Part shown: positions 1 to 8,078 of the stretch, piece after piece
Numbering within the stretch: position 1 is the first letter of the stretch
Layout of the letters: every line of letters begins with the position of its first letter
NCBI GenBank assembly: GCA_910578885.1
Contig: CAJTSH010000018.1
Coordinates: forward strand, 7,103 to 71,102
DNA: 64,000 bases
Direction of reading: 5' to 3'
Source of the DNA: an uncultured Lachnospiraceae bacterium
Lineage (GTDB): Bacteria > Bacillota > Clostridia > Lachnospirales > Lachnospiraceae
Program-made: the position numbers and the translations under genes
Notes under the pieces: generated by a model
Database searches by the model: none
What the model was told of the DNA's origin: nothing
What the model saw: only the letters and a program-made list of their open reading frames with translations

Positions 1-357
1 ATTCCACTTTTGGTAGTTGGTGTAACGTATGAAGACAATGAACTTTATGGAAGTTTAGCGGTAAGTGCGTTGCTCTTTATTGTAGGAATTGCAGTTTTTA
101 TGTTTATTACAGCAGGAATGGAACGGGATGCGGTGAAGATTCTGCTTCAGGAGGGTGATTATACGCTCGAGAAGAAAGAAAATTCTAGGAGTGATGATAA
201 AATCGGCGGGATTTACTGGCCAATTATTACCTGCATTTATCTGGTCTGGAGCTTTTTTACAGGTAACTGGGGATATACCTGGATTATCTGGCCGATAGCC
301 GGCGTGCTTTATGCAGCGATCGTGGCAATCTGCCGTGAAGTTCGTAAAAAATCATAA
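1..357 (+). CDS. C-terminal part of a membrane protein, cut by the left edge
   Basis: The reading frame is open from base 1 and stops with TAA at 355-357, so only the last 118 codons are seen. Three hydrophobic segments are visible (about residues 17-37, 72-87 and 92-109 of the visible part) around a charged stretch rich in Asp, Glu and Lys. The pattern of two closely spaced C-terminal helices ending in a basic tail (REVRKKS) is common at the end of clostridial helix-turn-helix proteins that carry a membrane domain, but the N-terminal half that would show this lies outside the window. Function therefore unassigned. Confidence 0.6.
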   Translation: MPLLVVGVTYEDNELYGSLAVSALLFIVGIAVFMFITAGMERDAVKILLQEGDYTLEKKENSRSDDKIGGIYWPIITCIYLVWSFFTGNWGYTWIIWPIAGVLYAAIVAICREVRKKS

Positions 358-385
358 AAAATAAAAAAAGGTCGACAAAAATGTC

Positions 386-414
386 TTGACGAATTGCGGC
401 TGCTTTGATACAAT
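386..414 (+). promoter_or_regulatory. Sigma-A-type promoter of tRNA-Cys
   Basis: TTGACG at 386-391 and TACAAT at 409-414 with a 17-bp spacer, 45 bases upstream of the tRNA. Confidence 0.75.
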
Positions 415-458
415 ACTTAAGTGTCTAAAGGAACACTTCTAATATGTGTTTGGATTAA

Positions 459-529
459 GGCGACATAGCCAAGTGGTAAGGCACGGGTCTGCAACACCCT
501 TATCACCAGTTCGAATCTGGTTGTCGCCT
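459..529 (+). tRNA. tRNA-Cys (anticodon GCA)
   Basis: Acceptor arms GGCGACA (459-465) and TGTCGCC (522-528) pair fully and are followed by the discriminator T at 529. The anticodon loop reads TCTGCAA with GCA at 491-493, and the T arm contains TTCGAAT. No CCA is encoded. A strong promoter precedes it and a terminator follows, so it is a single-gene transcription unit. Confidence 0.95.
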
Positions 530-538
530 TTCTTAGAA

Positions 539-571
539 CCCCATAAACATTGTGTTTATGGGGATTTTTTT
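539..571 (+). terminator. Rho-independent terminator after tRNA-Cys
   Basis: Perfect 11-bp stem CCCCATAAACA (539-549) / TGTTTATGGGG (553-563) with a 3-base loop, then A and a run of seven T. Confidence 0.9.
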
Positions 572-594
572 ATATCATAGGAAAGACCTTGTTG
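571..594 (+). repeat. Half copy of the post-terminator hairpin element
   Basis: These 24 bases are identical to 40585-40608, the left arm and loop start of a hairpin after the aminotransferase T-box. Both copies begin at the last T of a terminator. The matching right arm is missing here; the sequence diverges after base 594. Confidence 0.7.
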
Positions 595-635
595 ATGTGG
601 GCTTTCCCACTTTGTTCTTTTTGAAGGGAAAAGAA

Positions 636-1039
636 ATGGTTCAGATATTTTTAGTAGAAGACGATTCTTATTATTGTAATGATAGTGGCGATGGCGGTGC
701 TTGCGTATATTTTGACTTCCTATCTGGGGGCTGCGGAAGCATGAATATTTCAAGCTGCAGGGGTTAGGAGCGGACAAGTCGCAGATAAGGCATATTATTT
801 TTGCAGAATGCGGTCTGACCTCCTCTGTAGGCGCAGTCTCCGGTATACTATCCGCCTATGTTTTGGCAGGGATTATCATGTTAGGCGTCAGTTTGTATCA
901 GCATTTGGGAATCGCTTATCAGATAAAGCCAATGACGTTACTGATGATTATACTGGTGACGGCAGTTACCATTCTTGTTTCCATTGGGACTGCACAGATT
1001 TCCAGCAGAAAAGGGGCGATATATCTGCTTGAAAAATAA
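636..1039 (+). pseudogene. Response-regulator start joined to the end of an FtsX-type permease
   Basis: The ATG at 636 opens a frame reading MVQIFLVEDDS, the usual first residues of an OmpR-type response regulator including its acidic pair. After that the frame is meaningless. From 670 another frame encodes a hydrophobic helix (IIVMIVAMAVLAYILTSYLG), breaks near 741, and resumes one base later at 743 with EYFKLQGLGADKSQIRHIIF and two more hydrophobic stretches to the TAA at 1037. This is the C-terminal region of an FtsX-like ABC permease. The simplest reading is that a regulator-kinase-ATPase-permease operon of the BceRS-AB kind lost its middle by deletion, and the remnant then gained a frameshift. 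No intact partner gene remains. The deletion is inferred; both ends are seen. Confidence 0.7.
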
Positions 1040-1120
1040 TACAAAATACTGTTAAAATAAGATTACGAAAATAAAAATGGGTAAAACTACATTTATAAAA
1101 GTGCAAAGGAAGAATGGACA

Positions 1121-2494
1121 TTGGAACAAAAGGATGATAAACAGTATCAAAAGATGACGAAGACACCGATTCATAAGCTGATTCCGTTGATGGCTGTACC
1201 GACAATTATTTCTATGCTGGTAACAGCAATTTATAATATGGCGGATACATATTTTGTATCGAAGCTGGGAACCAGCGCTTCCGGTGCAGTGGGAATCTTA
1301 TTTTCCATGATGGCAATTATACAGGCGGTAGGATTTACGATCGGGATGGGAGCAGGGAGCCAGATATCCAGACTGCTTGGGAAAAAAGATGATGAATATG
1401 CAGGGAAAGTGGCAACCAGCGCAGTATTAAGCGGAATCGTTATGGGCATTCTCATTGCTGTTATCGGTATTTGCTTCTTAAATCCCATTACTCGGATGTT
1501 GGGAGCTACGGAAACGATTGTACCCTATGCAGTTGATTACGGAAGGTATATTTTTCTTGCTACACCAATGATGATTACCAGTTTTGTGCTGAATAATCTG
1601 CTGCGCTCAGAGGGAAAGGCAAAGTATTCCATGATCGGAATTCTTTTTGGCGGACTTCTCAATATTGGATTAGACCCGCTGCTCATTTTCGTATTCCACA
1701 TGGGAATTTCAGGTGCTGCAGTCGCAACTGCAATCAGCCAGACAATTAGTATGCTGGTGTTGTTTTACCCATATGTCAGAAAAAAAACAGTACTTTATTT
1801 ATCAATCAAGAAGATTGCGCCACAGTTTCGTGTGTATTGGGAAATTTTAAAATTTGGTCTTCCTTCTCTGTTTCGTCAGGGATTAGCGAGTATTGCATCT
1901 GTACTTTTGAACCGGAGTGCGGCAGAGTATGGTGATTCAGCAGTGGCGGCTATGTCGATTGTAGCAAAGGTATTTATGGTGTTGTTCTCTGTATTGATCG
2001 GATTTGGACAAGGATATCAGCCGGTAGTCGGATATAATTACGGTGCAGGAATTTATAAACGTGTAAGGGAAGCATTCTGGTTTACCTTGAAAGTGGGAAC
2101 GGCTGTTATGACAATCTTTGCAGCCGGAACTTATTTTTTCGCACCGAATCTGATTCAGATGTTTTTAAAAGATGATATGAACGTAAAGGAGATAGGGACT
2201 ATGGCGCTGCGAATGCAGTGTCTGGCGATGCCCCTGATGGCGCTTGGAGTTGTCAGCAATATGACATTTCAGGCGGTGGGCAAGACGGTGGCGGCAACAT
2301 TTTTGACATCTATGCGTCAGGGAATATTTTTCATTCCCTTGATACTTTTGCTGCCCGGTTTCATAGGAATCCTTGGAGTTGAAATTGCCCAGCCGATTGC
2401 GGATGCAGTTACTTTTATTTTTTGTATCCCCTATATGATATTTTTCTTGAAAAGATTACAGTCAGAAGAGGGAAAAGGAGCAAAGAAGAAATAA
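1121..2494 (+). CDS. MATE family multidrug/metabolite efflux transporter
   Basis: A 457-residue protein with about twelve hydrophobic segments, matching the usual MATE length. Seen: the opening PLMAVPTIISMLVTAIYNMA with the ADTYFV motif just after it, and the second-half counterpart with GFGQGYQPVVGYNYGAG, the most conserved MATE signature. MATE proteins export cationic drugs or metabolites across the cytoplasmic membrane using Na+ or H+ gradients; the substrate cannot be told. The start is TTG 1121, preceded by AAGGAAG at 1106-1112; the nearby ATG at 1114 is out of frame. It ends into a bidirectional terminator shared with the convergent gene, so it is monocistronic. Confidence 0.9.
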   Translation: MEQKDDKQYQKMTKTPIHKLIPLMAVPTIISMLVTAIYNMADTYFVSKLGTSASGAVGILFSMMAIIQAVGFTIGMGAGSQISRLLGKKDDEYAGKVATSAVLSGIVMGILIAVIGICFLNPITRMLGATETIVPYAVDYGRYIFLATPMMITSFVLNNLLRSEGKAKYSMIGILFGGLLNIGLDPLLIFVFHMGISGAAVATAISQTISMLVLFYPYVRKKTVLYLSIKKIAPQFRVYWEILKFGLPSLFRQGLASIASVLLNRSAAEYGDSAVAAMSIVAKVFMVLFSVLIGFGQGYQPVVGYNYGAGIYKRVREAFWFTLKVGTAVMTIFAAGTYFFAPNLIQMFLKDDMNVKEIGTMALRMQCLAMPLMALGVVSNMTFQAVGKTVAATFLTSMRQGIFFIPLILLLPGFIGILGVEIAQPIADAVTFIFCIPYMIFFLKRLQSEEGKGAKKK

Positions 2495-2498
2495 AAAA

Positions 2499-2557
2499 GA
2501 CCCCGGTAAATAGAGTCTGTGAAATGTGAAACAGCTCTATTCTGCCGGGGAATTGTT
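2499..2557. terminator. Bidirectional terminator between convergent genes
   Basis: CCCCGGTAAATAGAG (2501-2515) pairs with CTCTATTCTGCCGGGG (2535-2550), with a T-rich tract on the right and an A-rich tract on the left, serving the MATE gene and the opposing small membrane protein. Confidence 0.8.
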
Positions 2558-2565
2558 TTTATTTG

Positions 2566-2832
2566 TTATTTCAGGATTCTGATGCCACCGATAAGCGGAA
2601 CGGGAACTTCTTCTTCATTGATTGCATGAATCAATCCCATTACCCAGCAAACAACAATAAAGATAAGCCATATCTGTCCTAAGCATGGAATGACTCCAAG
2701 CAGTGCGAATAACCAGATAACGAGCGACTGGTTCAGATGAAATTTAGCGCCCTGTACATCACCTGCACAAAGTGCAATGATTAATCCGACCCATGTGATG
2801 TACCCTACAATTCCTGTAGTTCTTTTGTCCAT
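2566..2832 (-). CDS. Small membrane protein, DUF4870/Tic20-like
   Basis: An 88-residue protein with three hydrophobic segments (about residues 6-22, 33-47 and 50-71) and the arrangement seen in DUF4870/Tic20-like small membrane proteins: a first helix ending before a short basic loop with FHLNQSLV, a long helix pair, then an acidic tail EEEVPVPLIGG. The start is ATG at 2830-2832, preceded by AGGAG at proper spacing; a longer in-frame extension to 2946 lacks a ribosome site and looks like non-coding sequence. Function unknown. It shares no operon with tyrS, which lies 145 bases upstream on the same strand. Confidence 0.7.
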   Translation of the reverse strand: MDKRTTGIVGYITWVGLIIALCAGDVQGAKFHLNQSLVIWLFALLGVIPCLGQIWLIFIVVCWVMGLIHAINEEEVPVPLIGGIRILK

Positions 2833-2977
2833 AGCAATTCTCCTTTTTCTGTTATAGTATGATTTTACAACGAGGTTTGATTTGTTTGTCAAAAATTTAT
2901 TTGGCACACAAATCAAGATTGCGAGAGACAAAATGTCTCTTTTCATATACTAATTTTAACACATTATTCAGGAATGT

Positions 2978-4204
2978 CTATTTAAAAATAACTTTTCGGA
3001 AATTCTTCTTTCCACGTTTTAGGATAAATTCATCCGAGGATAAGTCTTCCGGCGTGTAGGAGGTCTTAATATCGGTCACCTTTTCTCCGTTGACTGTCAC
3101 TCCGCCCTGTTCTACGCCGCGGCGAGCCTCGGAACGGGAAGCGCAAAGACCGGAGCTTACCAGCAGTCCCAGAATATCAATGACGCCGTTACGCAGGTCA
3201 GCTTCTGTAATTTGGGCAGTCGGCATGTCTGCATGGCTTCCGCCGCCTGTGAATAAAGCTCTTGCGCTTTCCTGAGCTTTCACAGCTTCTTCTTCACCAT
3301 GTATCAGGTTTGTCAGTTCGTAGGCAAGAATTTCTTTTGCCTGATTCAACTGGCTGCCTTCCCACTTGTCCATTTCGTCTATCTGCTCCAACGGGAGGAA
3401 AGTCAGCATACGCAGACATTTGAGTACATCGGCATCGGAAACGTTTCTCCAGTACTGGTAGAATTCAAACGGTGTGGTCTTATTTGCATCCAGCCAGACT
3501 GCGCCGGACTGTGTCTTGCCCATTTTCTTGCCTTCGGAATTTAACAGCAGGTTAATTGTCATTGCATATGCGTCTTTGCCCAGTTTCCGGCGGATTAATT
3601 CTGTTCCGCCTAACATGTTGCTCCACTGATCGTCTCCGCCGAACTGCATATTGCAGCCGTATTTCTGGTATAAGGTGTAGAAGTCGTAGCTCTGCATAAT
3701 CATGTAGTTGAACTCCAAGAAGCTTAAGCCCTTTTCCATGCGCTGTTTGTAGCATTCTGCAGTTAACATGCGGTTTACGGAGAAATGTGCGCCAACTTCA
3801 CGTAGTACGTCAATGTAATTTAAGTCCATGAGCCAGTCTGCATTATTTACCATCAGAGCCTTGTCTTCGGAAAAGTCGATAAAGCGGCTCATCTGCTCCT
3901 TAAAACAGTCGCAGTTGTGCTGGATGGTCTCGGTTGTCATCATCTGACGCATATCGCTGCGTCCGGACGGATCGCCCACCATAGCCGTTCCGCCTCCGAT
4001 TAAGGCAATCGGTTTGTTGCCTGCCATCTGAAGACGCTTCATCAGACAAAGCGCCATAAAGTGCCCTACATGAAGGCTGTCCGCTGTCGGGTCGAAACCG
4101 ATGTAGAAGGTTGCCTTTCCGTTGTTGATTAAGTCTTTGATTTCTTCTTCGTCTGTTACCTGGGCAATTAAGCCTCTGGCAACTAATTCATCATATAATG
4201 TCAT
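2978..4204 (-). CDS. tyrS: Tyrosyl-tRNA synthetase
   Basis: Class I enzyme that charges tRNA-Tyr in the cytoplasm; 408 residues, the usual bacterial TyrRS size. Seen: the HIGH-equivalent HVGHF after YIGFDPTADSL, the tyrosine-pocket region with YMIMQSYDFYTLY and GGDDQWSN, the KMSKS-equivalent KMGKT after LLLNSEGK, and a C-terminal S4 RNA-binding domain (GGVTVNGEKVTD). The start is ATG at 4202-4204 (MTLYDELVARG), with AAAGGAG seven bases upstream; an in-frame ATG nine codons earlier lies upstream of that ribosome site and is rejected. Expression should be controlled by the Tyr T-box upstream. Confidence 0.97.
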   Translation of the reverse strand: MTLYDELVARGLIAQVTDEEEIKDLINNGKATFYIGFDPTADSLHVGHFMALCLMKRLQMAGNKPIALIGGGTAMVGDPSGRSDMRQMMTTETIQHNCDCFKEQMSRFIDFSEDKALMVNNADWLMDLNYIDVLREVGAHFSVNRMLTAECYKQRMEKGLSFLEFNYMIMQSYDFYTLYQKYGCNMQFGGDDQWSNMLGGTELIRRKLGKDAYAMTINLLLNSEGKKMGKTQSGAVWLDANKTTPFEFYQYWRNVSDADVLKCLRMLTFLPLEQIDEMDKWEGSQLNQAKEILAYELTNLIHGEEEAVKAQESARALFTGGGSHADMPTAQITEADLRNGVIDILGLLVSSGLCASRSEARRGVEQGGVTVNGEKVTDIKTSYTPEDLSSDEFILKRGKKNFRKVIFK

Positions 4205-4250
4205 TGTTGTACTCCTTTCTATGTCTGGCATGATATTACTGCATTACTCA

Positions 4251-4328
4251 ATCGAGTAAGGAAGTTTTATCCCTTGCTCATCTGCACAGGGCGCATGCAG
4301 CTTCGGCCGCTGATTTCTTTGTGCGCCC
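4251..4328 (-). promoter_or_regulatory. tyrS leader segment with the shared AGCNGC / TTCCNTRCTCGAT motif
   Basis: Between the T-box terminator and tyrS the minus strand carries CAGCG-N6-GCTGC, a GAGCAAGG arm, and CTTCCTTACTCGAT. The same order of elements occurs before deaD and, in shorter form, before the aminotransferase. An outer stem GGGCGC/GCGCCC (4289-4294 with 4323-4328) encloses the first hairpin. Role unknown. Confidence 0.5.
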
Positions 4329-4338
4329 TTGTGCATAC

Positions 4339-4711
4339 AAAAAACCCCGTCCTTCGCAATTGAAAAGGACGAGGTTATAAAATCCCGTGTTACCACCTTT
4401 ATTCACAGATAACTCACATTATCTGCCTTGACAGGTATCTCTTGCCGTTAGCACCGTATGTGCTGCAAATTAAATTGATGCAGATGTTACTGTCCGGTCT
4501 GTAACCGACAGCGTGCGGTTTCTAATACCCATGCATGAGTAACGGATGCAGTTCCGTCGCAGCCTACTTGCAGTTCTGTCCTAAAAAATGGAAGCGTTCG
4601 GTGCGAAGCTTAAGGATGTATTCATAAAAAGGTTCCCGTGTACCTCTCAGCAGCCGGTGACTCTCTGTTCGTTCCGCTTTTTATTACTTGTTCCCATCAT
4701 AGCCTTTGTCT
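4339..4711 (-). promoter_or_regulatory. T-box riboswitch, tyrosine specifier
   Basis: Minus-strand leader with the conserved T-box core GGTGGTAACACGGGATT (4381-4397), a terminator formed by arms around 4344-4375 followed by T residues, and a Stem I in which the specifier loop reads GAATAC, giving TAC (Tyr) at 4618-4620. The TGGT of the core would pair with the ACCA end of uncharged tRNA-Tyr and favour the antiterminator. It sits directly upstream of tyrS, matching the specifier. Confidence 0.93.
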
Positions 4712-4717
4712 ATCGTC

Positions 4718-4746
4718 ATTATAGGTGGAGAGAAAGGGTTTGTCAA
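4718..4746 (-). promoter_or_regulatory. Promoter of the tyrS T-box leader
   Basis: On the minus strand TTGACA (4741-4746) and TATAAT (4718-4723), both consensus, with a 17-bp spacer. Confidence 0.9.
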
Positions 4747-5078
4747 TGGAAATTTAAAATAAGATGCGGAAATCAATTTTCAAATATACCTTTTCTGTTT
4801 TCTATCCTCCTTTAACAATTCTTAAGAAAACTTTTATTGACTTCCACTATCCTATTGTATTACTCTAATAATACAATAGGCATGAGAGAAAAGCCGTGCG
4901 AAACCTTACAGAAATGTAAGGAATCAGAAAGGTAATTCTATGGTACGCAAACATTTTGTATGATAAGATAAAAAAAATTGAAGATAAAAAATAACATCAT
5001 TCGTTATAGAGTATAAATAGAGAATTACCTGTAATAATCCGAACAGATAAAAGAGAAGCCGAGAAGGAGGAAATTACC
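4747..5078. other. Intergenic region between divergent tyrS leader and glycosyltransferase
   Basis: 332 bases without a gene. It holds the inverted repeat at 4851-4880, a small hairpin CCTTAC/GTAAGG (4903-4920), AT-rich sequence, and the GAAGGAGG ribosome site at about 5063-5070. No coding frame is convincing. Confidence 0.6.
4851..4880. promoter_or_regulatory. Perfect 12-bp inverted repeat, candidate operator
   Basis: CCTATTGTATTA (4851-4862) and TAATACAATAGG (4869-4880) are exact reverse complements separated by 6 bases. A TTGACT at 4837-4842 could be a -35 box whose -10 would fall inside the repeat. No T run follows, so an operator is more likely than a terminator. Confidence 0.5.
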
Positions 5079-6101
5079 ATGAAGAAAATTACATTTACTG
5101 TACCTTGTTATAATTCCGCAGAATATATGGACCGCTGCATTGATTCATTGCTGACATGCGGACCGGATGCGGAAATCATTATTGTAGATGACGGTTCGAA
5201 TGACGATACGCCGTTGATTGCAGACAGTTATGCCAAAGAGAATCCGGATATAGTAAAAGTAATTCATAAAGAAAACGGAGGACATGGATCTGCAGTTAAT
5301 GCAGGCTTGCAGGCTGCAACTGGAACCTACTTTAAAGTAGTAGATTCGGATGACTGGCTGGATAAGAAGGCTCTTGGGCGCTTGATGACGCAGCTCAATG
5401 AGTGGGAATGGGAAGAAAAAGAGATTGATTTGGTTGTCTGTAATTATATTTACGACCATCTTTATGAAAATAAGACCCGGACGATGTCTTATCGGAATGT
5501 TTTCCCGGAAATGGAAATTTGCGACTGGAACAGTATCGGACGTTTCCGTCCGTCGCAGTATCTGGTGATGCATGCTTTGATTTATAGAACGGAGATATTA
5601 AGGATAAGCAAAGTCGAGCTGCCGCTCCATACCTTTTATGTTGACAATATTTTTGCTTATCAACCGCTTCCTTATGTGAAATCTATCTGTTATCTGAATC
5701 TGGATCTTTACCACTATTTCCTGGGCCGGGATGACCAGTCGGTGAATGAAAAGGTGCTTATGTCCAGGATTGACCAGCAGATAAAGGTGACAAAGATTGT
5801 GTCTAAATGTGTGGATTTGAAAGCGGTCAGGCAGCAGTATCCGAAGCTGGCGGAGTATATGACGAGAAACGTGTCTATTATGATGGCAATTTCTTCGATT
5901 CATCTGCTGTTAATTGGCACAAAGGATGCTTTTTTAAAACGTAAAGAGCTTTGGAGCGGGATTAAAGCGGAGAATCCGAAGCTGTACCGGAAATTAAAGT
6001 ATGGTACGTTGAGCGGATTTACTTATCTGCCGGGACGTGCAGGAGGTTTTTTGACGGTATCGGGCTATCGGATGGCGAAACGGATTTATCAGTTCCAGTA
6101 G
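5079..6101 (+). CDS. Family 2 glycosyltransferase
   Basis: 340 residues. The N-terminal GT-A fold is clear: TVPCYNSAEYMDRCIDSLL, EIIIVDDGSNDDT (DDG at 37-39 binds the nucleotide) and the metal-binding DSDDWLD at 89-95. The remainder lacks transmembrane helices, so it is probably a peripheral cytoplasmic enzyme moving a sugar from a nucleotide donor to a lipid or envelope acceptor; donor and acceptor are unknown. Start ATG 5079 follows GAAGGAGG. It is the first gene of a probable three-gene operon with the papain-like protein (42-base gap) and the flippase-like membrane protein, which suggests a small envelope glycan or glycolipid pathway. Confidence 0.88.
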   Translation: MKKITFTVPCYNSAEYMDRCIDSLLTCGPDAEIIIVDDGSNDDTPLIADSYAKENPDIVKVIHKENGGHGSAVNAGLQAATGTYFKVVDSDDWLDKKALGRLMTQLNEWEWEEKEIDLVVCNYIYDHLYENKTRTMSYRNVFPEMEICDWNSIGRFRPSQYLVMHALIYRTEILRISKVELPLHTFYVDNIFAYQPLPYVKSICYLNLDLYHYFLGRDDQSVNEKVLMSRIDQQIKVTKIVSKCVDLKAVRQQYPKLAEYMTRNVSIMMAISSIHLLLIGTKDAFLKRKELWSGIKAENPKLYRKLKYGTLSGFTYLPGRAGGFLTVSGYRMAKRIYQFQ

Positions 6102-6143
6102 GAATTTTGTATTAGGAAAACAGAAGAGGAATGGGATGAAACT

Positions 6144-6701
6144 ATGGAGAAATTATACATTGGTCTTGTGGATACGCCGGGGCTTTTTGCCGGAATTATT
6201 CGTAGAGTAATCAAACAGGATTACATACATGTGGTACTTGGAATGGATGAGGAGCTGGAAGAATGCTACAGCGTGGGGCGCCGTTTTCCTTCGGTTCCGC
6301 TTATAGCGGGATTTGAACGGGAGGAAAAGGAAAAGATTTTACAGGCGTTTCCTACAGCGCGGTATATGATATATAGTATTGATTGTACGAAAGAGCAAAA
6401 GGAACGAATTCAGAGGAAGCTGAGAGAATGTTATCGAAATCGTTATAGATACCATTATTGTGTATTCGGTCTGCCGTTCATTTTGTTTCAGAAAGAATTT
6501 TATCAGAAACGGCATTATACATGTTCATCCTTTGTGGCAAGGATATTAGAAATGCATGGTATCATGTTGTTTGATAAGCACTTTTCTTTGGTAACGCCAA
6601 AGGATTTCTATGAACTGGAGGAAAAAGAGATTATCTATGAGGGACAGCTTGCAGACATCTGTGCAGAGAGGGAGTACGATGTTTATCCAAAAACTGCGTA
6701 G
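6144..6701 (+). CDS. Permuted papain-like (NlpC/P60-type, YiiX-like) cysteine protein
   Basis: 185 residues. The order of candidate catalytic residues, His29 in QDYIHVVLGM first and Cys127 in HYTCSSFVARIL later, is that of circularly permuted papain-like/NlpC enzymes such as YiiX/YebB relatives. Such proteins act as amidases, peptidases or acyltransferases on cell-wall or lipid substrates. There is no signal peptide, so it is probably cytoplasmic or membrane-peripheral, which is unusual for a cell-wall enzyme. It lies between a glycosyltransferase and a flippase-like protein, overlapping the latter by 23 bases. Family assignment rests on the residue pattern only; a noncatalytic role is possible. 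Confidence 0.6.
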   Translation: MEKLYIGLVDTPGLFAGIIRRVIKQDYIHVVLGMDEELEECYSVGRRFPSVPLIAGFEREEKEKILQAFPTARYMIYSIDCTKEQKERIQRKLRECYRNRYRYHYCVFGLPFILFQKEFYQKRHYTCSSFVARILEMHGIMLFDKHFSLVTPKDFYELEEKEIIYEGQLADICAEREYDVYPKTA

Positions 6702-7725
6702 TCAGAAAAAAAATATCATCAGCGGAATCCTTTTTCTGTTATTAGCCGGTCTTACATTTTATGCTATATTTCATGGAAATGATATGGGGGAGGTTTTGGA
6801 GGCAATTCGGGGAGTCTCTCCTGTGTATCTGATTGCGGCAGCGGTTTTGGGGCTGTTTTTTGTATCATCGGAGGGAATGATGATCTGGTATCTGCTTCAT
6901 GCGCTGGATAAAAGGGCGAAGCTGTTATCCTGTATCCGGTATTCCTTTATTGGCTTTTTCTTTTCCGGCATTACGCCTTCCGCTACCGGCGGACAGCCCA
7001 TGCAGCTTTATTATATGAAAAGGGATAAGCTGAAAGTATCGGAGAGTACCGTTGTTCTTATGACGGTTGCGGTAATATATAAATTTGTCTTGGTTTTGAT
7101 GGGTCTGGGGATTCTCCTGTTTGCGTGGGATGAGCTTTCCGGTTTTTTGGGAAAATACTTGTATCTATATTATCTTGGATTGGTATTAAATGTAATAGTT
7201 GTGATAGTTCTTTTGTTCGTTATGGTATGTCCGAGGGTATTTACGAAAATTGTTTTTTCGGGGGAGAAATTTCTTGTAAAATGCCATTTGTTAAAACCTT
7301 CGGAAAAAAGACTTTCCACATTGGTCGGATTTGTTGAGCGATATCACGATACGGTACAATTTTTCTTAAAAAATAAGCATAGAATTGCTGCGGTTATCTT
7401 GTTTACCGCATTACAGAGACTCAGCGTGTTCGTTCTTACATACGTGATTTATAAAGGCTTTCAGTTAAGCGGAACCGGAGCGTTAACGGTCATCATGCTG
7501 CAGGCATCTGTTTATATTGCAGTGGATATGCTTCCGCTGCCGGGCGCACAGGGTATTACTGAGCTGATGTATAAAAATGTTTTTTCTACTGTTTTTCCGG
7601 GTAGCCTTTTGACTGCTTCCATGTGTGTGACCCGTGCGATTAATTTTTATTTCCTTCTGATTGTCAGTGCGGGGGTGGCATTATGTTGTCATGTTGCCAG
7701 ACGTTATGCGGCGGGGCGGATCTGA
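6679..7725 (+). CDS. Flippase-like membrane protein, LPG-synthase TM (UPF0104/YbhN) family
   Basis: 348 residues with about eight hydrophobic segments. Seen: GITPSATGGQPMQLYYMKR and, near the end, PLPGAQGITELMYKNVF, the two signature loops of the lysylphosphatidylglycerol synthase transmembrane family (AglD/MprF N-terminal-like). There is no MprF-type soluble aminoacyl transferase domain, so it probably moves a lipid-linked product rather than making lysyl-PG. The start chosen is ATG 6679 behind GAGAGGGAG; a longer frame to 6610 lies wholly inside the upstream gene. It overlaps the papain-like gene by 23 bases, implying translational coupling. Its partner glycosyltransferase may make the substrate. 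Confidence 0.8.
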   Translation: MFIQKLRSQKKNIISGILFLLLAGLTFYAIFHGNDMGEVLEAIRGVSPVYLIAAAVLGLFFVSSEGMMIWYLLHALDKRAKLLSCIRYSFIGFFFSGITPSATGGQPMQLYYMKRDKLKVSESTVVLMTVAVIYKFVLVLMGLGILLFAWDELSGFLGKYLYLYYLGLVLNVIVVIVLLFVMVCPRVFTKIVFSGEKFLVKCHLLKPSEKRLSTLVGFVERYHDTVQFFLKNKHRIAAVILFTALQRLSVFVLTYVIYKGFQLSGTGALTVIMLQASVYIAVDMLPLPGAQGITELMYKNVFSTVFPGSLLTASMCVTRAINFYFLLIVSAGVALCCHVARRYAAGRI

Positions 7726-7882
7726 TGAGCCTGCTGCAATACTACACAAAAAAATTACAAAAATTTTTTATATTCAAAATTTTACAGCATAAAAACCTCC
7801 GATTCTTGAGACACTTATTTTGTATGGAATGACTGTTTTACACATGTCATAACAGAAGTTATCAGAATAAGGAGGAACCGCA

Positions 7883-8068
7883 ATGAACATGGTATCAGAA
7901 AAAGAATTGTCCGCATTAAACGATTTGCTTTCCGAAGAAGAGCTTCTCATCAAGAAATTTAAGATGTTGGCAGAGCATAGTGACGATATGGAGATTAAGA
8001 ACAAGTTTCAGGAAATCTCCAACAAACATCAGGCACATTTTAACAATCTGTATGAGCAGTTGAGATAG
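7883..8068 (+). CDS. Small CotF-associated spore-coat-type protein
   Basis: 61 residues, entirely helical and charged, with a pattern (LSEEELLIKKFKMLAEHSDD ... HQAHFNNLYEQL) seen in short ferritin-like helical hairpins encoded beside coat protein F genes in clostridia. Start ATG 7883 follows AAGGAGG with good spacing. It ends 10 bases before the CotF-family gene and should be co-transcribed with it. Expected to act in the spore coat in the mother cell; this is inference from the neighbour and composition. Confidence 0.65.
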   Translation: MNMVSEKELSALNDLLSEEELLIKKFKMLAEHSDDMEIKNKFQEISNKHQAHFNNLYEQLR

Positions 8069-8078
8069 GAGGGGAATC

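Noticed and set aside
4588..4815. A 75-codon plus-strand frame
   Set aside because: It covers the antisense of the Tyr T-box Stem I and the tyrS promoter; no ribosome site.
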